Assembly: GCF_000014865.1 (NCBI RefSeq)
Contig: NC_008576.1
Coordinates: 3,129,501 to 3,193,500 of the forward strand
Source of the DNA: Magnetococcus marinus MC-1
GTDB lineage: Bacteria > Pseudomonadota > Magnetococcia > Magnetococcales > Magnetococcaceae
Reading direction: 5' to 3'
Length of the DNA: 64,000 nucleotides
Below are positions 57,741-64,000 of this stretch, in pieces. Each line of letters begins with the position of its first letter. Position 1 is the first letter of the stretch. The translations under genes were made by a program, and so were the position numbers. The notes under the pieces are model-generated. The model had not been told where the DNA came from. It searched no databases and worked only from the letters and a program-made list of their open reading frames with translations.

Positions 57741-58352
57741 ATGTCAACAGAGCCCCACCCCACCCTGGCAAGCCCTGACCCCATGACCCCCTTTGACGCG
57801 GCCCCCAACCTGGCGCTGGTGGCCGCGCAGCTCTGTAAAGGGTGCGGGCTTTGCTGTAGCGGCAGTTTTTTTAGCTATGTCACCCTACACCCCCATGAGC
57901 AGGCCCATTTAACCGAACTTGGCCTGCCCTCCTATACCCAGAGCAATGGGGAGATTCTCTTTGACCACCCCTGCCCACGTTTGAAACAGGGCTTGTGCAG
58001 CATCTATGCAGAGCGCCCCAAACAGTGCCAAGGCTATCACTGCCAGCTGGTGAAAGAGATCTGGATGGGCACCCTCACCCCCCAGCAGGGCGAACGCATT
58101 ATTATGACCGCCAAGCAACGGCACGACTGGTTAATCCAACAGGCCAAAACGTTGGAGGGGCGCCCCCCGGGGCCGCTCAATCTGCGCACCTTTCTCTACC
58201 AATATTACCGTCATAACAAAAAACGCCCGCTGGAGCCCCAGGAGCGCGATTTTGTACGCAGCAGCTTTGAATATCTCGCCCTCATCCGCCGCCATTTTCA
58301 TGAAACCAGCATCCTCGGCAAATATGCCGCATGGTTACAACAGTTGGCGTAA
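57741..58352 (+). CDS. YkgJ-family cysteine-cluster protein
   Basis: 203 residues from the ATG at 57741 (MSTEPHPT), with AAGGAG just upstream. The YkgJ motif is present: CKGCGLCC near 38-45, then a second cysteine set (HPCPRLKQGLCSIYAERPKQCQGYHC), giving eight Cys suited to zinc or an iron-sulfur cluster. A basic C-terminal helix follows. The function of the family is unknown. It is divergent from hybE and convergent with the hydrogenase maturation genes, so a link to hydrogenase is not implied by operon structure. Confidence 0.82.
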   Translation: MSTEPHPTLASPDPMTPFDAAPNLALVAAQLCKGCGLCCSGSFFSYVTLHPHEQAHLTELGLPSYTQSNGEILFDHPCPRLKQGLCSIYAERPKQCQGYHCQLVKEIWMGTLTPQQGERIIMTAKQRHDWLIQQAKTLEGRPPGPLNLRTFLYQYYRHNKKRPLEPQERDFVRSSFEYLALIRRHFHETSILGKYAAWLQQLA

Positions 58353-58355
58353 GGA

Positions 58356-58396
58356 CAAGGGGCTAACCCCTGTGCATCACCAGGGTTAGCCCCTTG
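58356..58396. terminator. Hairpin between convergent genes
   Basis: CAAGGGGCTAACCCCTG (58356-58372) pairs with CAGGGTTAGCCCCTTG (58381-58396) with one unpaired base and an eight-base loop. It starts four bases after the YkgJ-family stop. No T run is present, but position and stability suggest transcription termination for both directions. Confidence 0.6.
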
Positions 58397-58459
58397 CGCA
58401 TGGCAAGATCGCCATCCCCGTGCTGCGGCAAGCGCGGGGGTCGGCACAGTTCACCAGGA

Positions 58460-58720
58460 TCACCCTTCAAAAAACAGATCCAAATTGGCATTAGGGTCAC
58501 CATTGACTGCGGCCTGTAGCTGCGCCATAGCGGCCAGAATGCGTAAGGCGTCGGCCTCCTCCAACACCTCACGGGCGGAACCCAGATAGTTCACCACCCA
58601 CTGCCCCACAGGTTGCGGCCCGGTCAGCATCATATTGACCTCCACCAGCCCATCAGGACCCTGGCAGAGCGCCATAAAATCCCGCTCCTCCACCACCTGC
58701 ACCGGCATGCCTAAGCACAT
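58460..58720 (-). CDS. hybG: HypC/HybG/HupF-family hydrogenase chaperone
   Basis: 86 residues from the ATG at 58720 (MCLGMPVQVV); Cys2 is the family's essential residue. The core GPDGLVEVNMMLTGPQPVGQ and the helical LEEADALRILAAMAQL follow the HypC pattern. The C-terminal tail is longer than in HypC at 46057. It overlaps the protease gene by 10 bp and so belongs to the hyb operon, probably serving the HybC precursor specifically. Confidence 0.88.
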   Translation of the reverse strand: MCLGMPVQVVEERDFMALCQGPDGLVEVNMMLTGPQPVGQWVVNYLGSAREVLEEADALRILAAMAQLQAAVNGDPNANLDLFFEG

Positions 58721-59262
58721 TTTACCCGCTCCAACGCCGCTTGCTGTTGCCAAAAACCCCGCAGCGGCTGCGCCCGCTTAACCAGTTCGACCCCCAACCG
58801 CTCAAGCTCCACCACCAACTGGGCCACCATCGCCTCCACCCCCTGCTCGGCCTCTGGCGTCAAACCCAGCCTATTCTCCAAGCTGTGGGGCACCAACCCC
58901 ACAATGGTCACATGTTCCGGCTGCTCATCGGTTAAGCTCAATAGCGCCAGCAGATCCGACAAACCCAACTGATGGTTGGAGAGCTTGGTCTGAAAAAAGG
59001 CAGGCACCTGCTCATCGGCAATGCGCACCAAAGTGCCATTGGCATCCCCGGTATGGATGGCATCGGCCACAATCAACTGCTTCACCCCGCGCATGGGCTG
59101 CAACAGCTCTGTACCGGTGGTACCACCATCCATAAGGGTCACGCAATCGGGTACAATATAGCGGCACTCCAGCGCCTCCACCGCGCGCACCCCCACCCCT
59201 TCATCCTGCATAAGGATGTTACCCAAGCCCAAAACCAGTATCTCTTTATTTTCCGTATACAT
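58711..59262 (-). CDS. hybD: Hydrogenase maturation endopeptidase HybD/HupD
   Basis: 183 residues. The family motifs are present: VLGLGNILMQDEGVGVRAVE with the nickel-contacting Glu (DEG), LMDGGTTGTEL with the second Asp, DAIHTGDANG, and the third ligand in the LSNHQLGLSDLL helix. It trims the C-terminal extension of the large subunit once nickel is inserted. The large subunit upstream does carry such an extension. The C-terminus is about 15-20 residues longer than in E. coli HybD. Confidence 0.94.
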   Translation of the reverse strand: MYTENKEILVLGLGNILMQDEGVGVRAVEALECRYIVPDCVTLMDGGTTGTELLQPMRGVKQLIVADAIHTGDANGTLVRIADEQVPAFFQTKLSNHQLGLSDLLALLSLTDEQPEHVTIVGLVPHSLENRLGLTPEAEQGVEAMVAQLVVELERLGVELVKRAQPLRGFWQQQAALERVKCA

Positions 59263-59365
59263 GGTATTTCAACCCCACCACCAACCCTGCATGAATGCCT
59301 CTACCCACAGCCTCGCTAACAGGGCTGACCCATAACCACTAGGCCAGCCCCTTAACACCGCTTGA

Positions 59366-61069
59366 TTAGAGCGCTTTAACCTTTACAATTTCACGCTTTT
59401 CGGTATCCACCATATGAATGGCACAGGCGATACAAGGATCAAAGGAGTGCACCGTACGCAACACCTCCAACGGCTTTTCAGGATCGGCCACTGGGGTATC
59501 CAACAAGGACATCTCATAAGGGCCAGGATCGCCATTTTCAGCACGGGGACCGGCGTTCCAGGTAGAGGGAACCACCGCCTGATAGTTTTTAATCTTACCC
59601 TTTTCAATCACCACCCAGTGGGATAAGGCCCCACGAGGCGCCTCATGGAAACCAAAACCACGCACCTCACCCTTGGGCATGGTGGGGGGATTGAAGGTCT
59701 CCAGATCACCGGTGCCAATGTTGTTTACCAGGGCATGCCACTGATCCTTCAGGGTATCCATCATCACCGCACAGCGCACCGCACGAGCAGCATGGCGGCC
59801 AATGGTGGAGTTTAAAGCCTCCAACGGCACATCCTGCAATCTACCCACGCTCTTGAGGGTGTTGATGGCCGTGTTCAGGTGGCGCTTGGCAGGCTCGTGA
59901 CCCGCCGCCACACTCACCAACACATTGGCCAGCGGTCCAACCTCGGCCCGCTCGCCGTAGAAGGTGGGGGCTTTAATCCAGGAGTATTGGCCATCTTCGT
60001 TAAAGTCGTTGTAGTTGGGCTCGGTCTCGCCCTCCCACGGATGCAGCGTCTTGTCCCCATGGTACCATGCGTGTTTAGAGCTTTCGGCCACACCCTCTTG
60101 AAAATATTTATCCCCATGGGCTTTGATGGGTTTAAAGGTGGAGAGATCCCCCCCTTTAATGTAACCACCAGGCAGGTCAAAGATCGTGCCCTTGCTATCC
60201 TGCGGGCAGTCGGGCACCGACAGATAGTTGATCACACCACCACCAACCTTGGTCCAATCCAGATAGAAGGCCCCCACCGCTGGCACATCCACCATGTAGA
60301 CCGAATGGATAAACTTCTCCAACTTATCCATGAAGCCCTTAATAAACATCAAGCGCTCCATGTTGAGCACCGAAGGCGCATCATGGCTGATGGAGTTTGA
60401 CACCCCACCCACGGCAACATTTTGAATATGGGGACTTTTACCCCCAAGAATCGCCACGATCTTATTGCAATAGTTTTGTACTTCCAACGCTTGCAGGTAG
60501 TGGGCTACCGCCATTAGGTTAACCTCTGGCGGCAGCTTCATCTCGGGATGCCCCCAAAAGCCGGTGGCAAAGGGGCCAAGCTGCCCGCTCTCCACAAATT
60601 TTTTCAGACGGTTCTGCACCGCCGTCATCTCATGCACACCATTGAGGGACCAATCGGAGAGGGATTCTGCCAATTGCGCCGCCGCCCGGGGGTCCGCTTT
60701 GAGTGCAGAGACCACATCCACCCAATCCACCGCCGAGAGGTGATAAAAGTGGACAATATGATCCTGGATCGCATGGGCGGTCTGGATAATATTACGGATC
60801 AACTGGGCATTAACCGGCACCTCCATACCCAGCGCGTTTTCCACCGCACGCACCGAGGTAATGGCGTGTACCGTGGTGCAAACCCCACAAAAACGCTGGG
60901 TGTAGGTCCACGCTTCCAGGGGGTCACGACCCACCAGAATTTTTTCAATACCGCGCCACATCTGGCCCGAAGACCACGCCTTGGTCACGCGCCCGTTATC
61001 CACCTCCACATCAATACGCAGGTGGCCTTCAATTCGGGTAATGGGATCGACAGTGATACGAGTCGCCAC
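59366..61069 (-). CDS. hybC: Uptake [NiFe]-hydrogenase large subunit HybC/HupL
   Basis: 567 residues. The L1 pair is in RFCGVCTTVHA and the L2 pair in DPCIACAIH. After that His, a 15-residue extension (starting MVDTEK) remains for removal by HybD. The N-terminus VDPITRIEGHLRIDVEV is typical. The subunit holds the Ni-Fe(CN)2CO site and oxidises H2 in the periplasm, after export together with the Tat-tagged small subunit. It sits 26 bp after hybB. The gene order small subunit-HybA-HybB-HybC-HybD matches group 1c enzymes. Confidence 0.97.
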   Translation of the reverse strand: MATRITVDPITRIEGHLRIDVEVDNGRVTKAWSSGQMWRGIEKILVGRDPLEAWTYTQRFCGVCTTVHAITSVRAVENALGMEVPVNAQLIRNIIQTAHAIQDHIVHFYHLSAVDWVDVVSALKADPRAAAQLAESLSDWSLNGVHEMTAVQNRLKKFVESGQLGPFATGFWGHPEMKLPPEVNLMAVAHYLQALEVQNYCNKIVAILGGKSPHIQNVAVGGVSNSISHDAPSVLNMERLMFIKGFMDKLEKFIHSVYMVDVPAVGAFYLDWTKVGGGVINYLSVPDCPQDSKGTIFDLPGGYIKGGDLSTFKPIKAHGDKYFQEGVAESSKHAWYHGDKTLHPWEGETEPNYNDFNEDGQYSWIKAPTFYGERAEVGPLANVLVSVAAGHEPAKRHLNTAINTLKSVGRLQDVPLEALNSTIGRHAARAVRCAVMMDTLKDQWHALVNNIGTGDLETFNPPTMPKGEVRGFGFHEAPRGALSHWVVIEKGKIKNYQAVVPSTWNAGPRAENGDPGPYEMSLLDTPVADPEKPLEVLRTVHSFDPCIACAIHMVDTEKREIVKVKAL

Positions 61070-61095
61070 AATCTTTACTCCTTATTCTATCGTGC

Positions 61096-62244
61096 TCAGG
61101 CGTGCTTGGCGCGGTGCAGCACGGGGAAGATTTTTACCATAGTCAGATAGGCCATAATCTCAATGGCGATCACACCCAGCGTGACCATAATCTCAGGTGC
61201 CGATGGAAAATAGCTGTATCCAGGACCTGGGTTATAGCCAATTAAAAAGGCGTTAAAGCGATAGAGAGAGCCTGCCAACAGCAGCCCCATACCGGCGATA
61301 AGGAGCAGTTTGGCGCTGCTGCGCTTGAGCGGATCTTTAAGGATCAGCAGCGGCACCACAAACAGAGCGGTTTCTATAAGAAACATCAGCGTATTCAGGT
61401 TGGCGTGCAGCAGCAGGCCCAACTTACCCCGCAGCAGCAGTTCACCAAAACGCACCAACAGATAGAGCGAGACCAGCCACACAATCGCCTTGGCCAATTT
61501 TTGTAGCAGCGGGGTTTCGGCGGGTTGCGCCAAGCCGACGGTGCTCATGGAGGCTTCAAAGATCACCACCGAAAAGCCCATAATGATGGCGGTTAGAATG
61601 GCCAACAGCGGCTGCAACTGGAGCGACTGCCACAGAGGATCAATCTTGTAGCCCATCACAATCAGCATGGAGCCCAGCGAGGACTGGTGCATGGTGGGCA
61701 GCAGCACCCCCAGCGCCAAGAAGAAGAACAGCACTTTGTTAAGGGACTTTAACTTGTGCGCTTTACCCGCCTTTTCAAACGGTACCGGTGCAAACTCGAT
61801 GAGCAGCACCATAATGTAGGTAAAGACGCACAACCCCACTTCGAGCATCACCGAGTTAAAGTTCCAGTTCCACGGCAGCAGGATATTGTAGAACTGCCAC
61901 CAGCGGCCCATATCAAACAGCGCCCCAAAACCACCCAGCGCATAACCCAGCAGCGAAGCCAAAATGGCGGGCCGGATCAAGGGGTGGTACTCCCCCTTGT
62001 TAAAGACATAGATGGTAATTGCCAGCGCATAGCCCCCACACGCCAGGGCGGTGCCCACCACCACGTCATAGACCACCCAGATACCCCAGGGATAGCCCCC
62101 GTTCAGGTTAGAGACCGCCCCCATTCCATGGATAAAACGTTGCGCCATAAAATAGATGCCAATGGCCGCAATCACCCCGAGAAAGAGGAAGGATTTGGTC
62201 AACAGTTTGGTACCTATCGGCTGATAAGAGCTGTAGTGGCTCAT
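61096..62244 (-). CDS. hybB: HybB, membrane subunit of the uptake hydrogenase (NrfD/PsrC family)
   Basis: 382 residues with about ten membrane helices. The segments NLNGGYPWGIWVVYDVVVGTA and LMFLIETALFVVPLLIL match HybB-type quinone-reactive proteins without heme. It should take electrons from HybA and reduce the quinone pool. It overlaps the end of hybA by ATGA, supporting coupled translation. The CGGY and SPFEKAG-like loops normal for the family are visible in slightly varied form. Confidence 0.94.
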   Translation of the reverse strand: MSHYSSYQPIGTKLLTKSFLFLGVIAAIGIYFMAQRFIHGMGAVSNLNGGYPWGIWVVYDVVVGTALACGGYALAITIYVFNKGEYHPLIRPAILASLLGYALGGFGALFDMGRWWQFYNILLPWNWNFNSVMLEVGLCVFTYIMVLLIEFAPVPFEKAGKAHKLKSLNKVLFFFLALGVLLPTMHQSSLGSMLIVMGYKIDPLWQSLQLQPLLAILTAIIMGFSVVIFEASMSTVGLAQPAETPLLQKLAKAIVWLVSLYLLVRFGELLLRGKLGLLLHANLNTLMFLIETALFVVPLLILKDPLKRSSAKLLLIAGMGLLLAGSLYRFNAFLIGYNPGPGYSYFPSAPEIMVTLGVIAIEIMAYLTMVKIFPVLHRAKHA

Positions 62245-63263
62245 GATTGCCCCCCCTTATCTGCATGCTCAATATCGGTGTCCATGCCCGATTCATCCCC
62301 CTGGGCCAGGGTATTGCGCCGCACAATGGCGGTTAACCCAGCCAAGGCCACCGCAGGCAGTGCCATGTAGCGATAGAGCCCATGCTGCACCCCTTCGGAG
62401 ATGGCGGCGTAAGAGCGCTCACCCAGCGGCGGCATGCCCAATTTGTCAAAGGGAATGGCCGAGATGTGCAGGACATTGGTCCCGCCCGCCTCTTTTTCAC
62501 CCCACACGTGGGGTTGATAGTGAGGCACCGCCTTTTCGTGGGGTTGGCTGGGGTTGGCCAGATCACCCCGGGGATAGGCATAGGTTGTACCGGGCTGCAA
62601 GGCCATGCGCCGTTTGGCTTCGGCCAGCAGATCGCTACGCTTGCCAAACAGCGTGGCCCCAGTGGGGCACACCTCCGCACAGCCGGTCATCTGCCCGTTG
62701 TCGATGCGCGATACCCCAGCCTGATTGCACATTTGGCATTTTTGAATCTGACCAAAGGGTTTATCATATTCAAATTGAGGCACATTATAGGGGCAACCGG
62801 TCATGCAGGTGCGGCACCCAATGCAAGCATCAGCATGGTGGGTGACAATCCCGGTTAAGCTGTTGCGGCGCATGGCCGTTACCGGACAGGCGGAGACGCA
62901 GCCAGGATCCACGCAGTGCATACAGCTACGCTTTTCAAAGGCGTAACCATCCTTGAGTTGGTCCTTGTTTTGACCACTTCCCGATTTAAACACCTTGATA
63001 ACATTGTGGGTTTGTCCCGACAGATCACGAGCAGAATCCCAGGTTTGGTTGGTCCCATCCTGCACCGGCGGCAGACCATTGACCTCTTTACACTTGCTCA
63101 CGCACGCCTTACACCCCACACAGAGGGTGGCATCGTAGAGCATGCCCACCGCTTCGGGGGCGGGTTGCAAATTTTCACGGGCTTGCGCCGATGCCGCCAC
63201 GCCACCGCATGTTACGGCGGCGACACTACCCACTGCGGCCTTTAAAAACGCTCTGCGTTGCAT
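62241..63263 (-). CDS. hybA: HybA, periplasmic 4Fe-4S electron-transfer subunit
   Basis: 340 residues from the ATG at 63263 (MQRRAFLKAAVG), preceded by GGAGGG. A Tat signal is visible (QRRAFLKAAVGSVAAVTCGG). Four Cys groups typical of four-cluster ferredoxins follow: CVGCKACVSKC, CMHCVDPGCVSACP, CIGCRTCMTGCPYNVP and the CQMC...CAEVCPTGA set. A C-terminal hydrophobic helix (about 300-320) anchors it to the membrane. It carries electrons from HybO to HybB. Confidence 0.95.
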   Translation of the reverse strand: MQRRAFLKAAVGSVAAVTCGGVAASAQARENLQPAPEAVGMLYDATLCVGCKACVSKCKEVNGLPPVQDGTNQTWDSARDLSGQTHNVIKVFKSGSGQNKDQLKDGYAFEKRSCMHCVDPGCVSACPVTAMRRNSLTGIVTHHADACIGCRTCMTGCPYNVPQFEYDKPFGQIQKCQMCNQAGVSRIDNGQMTGCAEVCPTGATLFGKRSDLLAEAKRRMALQPGTTYAYPRGDLANPSQPHEKAVPHYQPHVWGEKEAGGTNVLHISAIPFDKLGMPPLGERSYAAISEGVQHGLYRYMALPAVALAGLTAIVRRNTLAQGDESGMDTDIEHADKGGQS

Positions 63264-63273
63264 GGCACCCTCC

Positions 63274-64000
63274 TTAACCCTGGTCATCGGAGAGATGCTC
63301 TTGCTGGCCCAATTTTTTGGCCGCCATCGCACCCGCGCCAATGGCCACACCGATGCCCACCCCCGCCAAACCGGCAGATAGCGCGCTTGCCGCGTTGGTG
63401 TTTTCCCGCGAATCAATGGCTGGGAAGGTGTTGGGCGCGGTATGGGTTTTTACATCGGCCAGCGAGAAGAGCGGTTTGGTAAAGCCCACCCCACCCTCGG
63501 AACAACCAAAGCAGGGATGCCCCACCCCAACCGGCCACACACCACCCCCCACATTGTTGAACTCCAGGCTGGGGCAGTTATTGTAGGTCTCTGGCCCTTT
63601 GCAGCCCAACTTATAGAGGCACCACCCCTGTTTATGCCCCTCATCGCCAAACTGGGTGGCAAAACGACCAGCATCAAAGTGGGGACGACGGTAACAGTTT
63701 TCATGAATCAGGCGGCCATAGGCCCATTTGGGGCGGCCTTGAGCATCCAGCGGGGGCAACTTACCGTAGGTGACAAAATAGAGCACCGTACCCAAAAAGT
63801 TGGCTGGGTTAGGGGGACAGCCCGGAATGGTCACCACTGGCTTATCGGTAATCACCGCCGGGGCCCCCACCGCACCGGTGGGGTTGATGCCCGATGAGGG
63901 CACCCCACCCCAACTGGCACAGGAACCAAAAGCGATGATAGCCGCCGCATGCTCGGCAGCCTCTTTGGTGGCCTCCAGCATGGTTTGACCGCCGATTTTG
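63274..64000 (-). CDS. hybO: Uptake [NiFe]-hydrogenase small subunit HybO/HupS, 5' part beyond the window
   Basis: Only the C-terminal part lies in the window; the frame is open to the edge, so the Tat signal and proximal-cluster N-terminus are missing. Visible Fe-S ligands are in FGSCASWGG, IPGCPPNP, ENCYRRPHFD, WCLYKLGCKGP, NNCPSLEFN and GHPCFGCSEGG. A C-terminal hydrophobic anchor (AGLAGVGIGVAIGAGAM) tethers it to the membrane. It is followed 10 bp later by hybA, the order of group 1c hydrogenases. Confidence 0.96.
   Translation of the reverse strand, partial: KIGGQTMLEATKEAAEHAAAIIAFGSCASWGGVPSSGINPTGAVGAPAVITDKPVVTIPGCPPNPANFLGTVLYFVTYGKLPPLDAQGRPKWAYGRLIHENCYRRPHFDAGRFATQFGDEGHKQGWCLYKLGCKGPETYNNCPSLEFNNVGGGVWPVGVGHPCFGCSEGGVGFTKPLFSLADVKTHTAPNTFPAIDSRENTNAASALSAGLAGVGIGVAIGAGAMAAKKLGQQEHLSDDQG

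Noticed and set aside
57741-58352. YkgJ-family gene as a hydrogenase accessory factor
   Set aside because: It lies on the opposite strand, is not in either operon, and the family occurs widely without hydrogenases.

Overview
The window looks like a chromosomal segment of a Gram-negative proteobacterium. It has an outer-membrane assembly pair (TamA/TamB), Tat-exported enzymes, many large sensor kinases and c-di-GMP proteins, and autotrophy-compatible hydrogen metabolism. The ribosomal block rpsF-priB-rpsR-DUF2232-rplI and the overall style (MHYT, hemerythrin, FIST and hybrid-kinase proteins) suggest a magnetotactic-coccus-like deep alphaproteobacterium such as Magnetococcus. That placement is inference: no rRNA, tRNA or magnetosome gene is visible. 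I saw no CRISPR array, prophage or insertion sequence.

Layout. 1-10.4 kb: a signalling block with a 5'-truncated hybrid histidine kinase, an unusual metallo-beta-lactamase/double cyclic-nucleotide-binding/hemerythrin fusion, and a two-gene unit of an MHYT membrane hybrid kinase plus a receiver/HD-GYP protein. 10.7-13.6 kb: a small zinc-ribbon gene and the ribosomal block. 13.7-26.4 kb: housekeeping genes (PgeF, lytic transglycosylase, NUDIX hydrolase, exonuclease III, a divergent RelA/SpoT homologue, aspartic protease, CysZ-like protein, CreA, methyltransferase) mixed with small unknown genes. Two structured non-coding stretches flank an ankyrin gene. 26.6-32.2 kb: a c-di-GMP/FIST cluster with a frameshifted REC-GGDEF-EAL gene, a FIST sensor and a hybrid kinase whose kinase core is degenerate. 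32.5-42.4 kb: a two-domain acyltransferase and the msrP-msrQ-tamA-tamB envelope unit.

42.5-64 kb is a [NiFe]-hydrogenase island. It holds hypC-hypA-hypB-hypD-hypE for Ni-Fe cofactor assembly, interrupted by a beta-carbonic anhydrase and a zinc-binding chemoreceptor. Next come a regulatory hydrogenase (hupU, hupV) with its histidine kinase and NtrC-type regulator, the assembly proteins HupK and HybE, and the membrane-bound uptake hydrogenase hybO(partial)-hybA-hybB-hybC-hybD with its own HypC-like chaperone. The expected logic is that HupUV senses H2, the kinase and the sigma-54 activator relay the signal, and Hyp proteins, HybE, HupK and HybD mature the HybOC enzyme. HybA and HybB then pass electrons to the quinone pool. 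A sigma-54-type promoter with a dyad about 70 bp upstream precedes hybE and fits this scheme.

The observations most worth a second look are the hemerythrin fusion protein, the FIST plus pseudokinase pair, the RelA/SpoT homologue with an apparently lost synthetase site, the frameshifted c-di-GMP gene, HypB with its histidine tail at the C-terminus, and the candidate sigma-54 promoter/enhancer of the H2-sensing operon.
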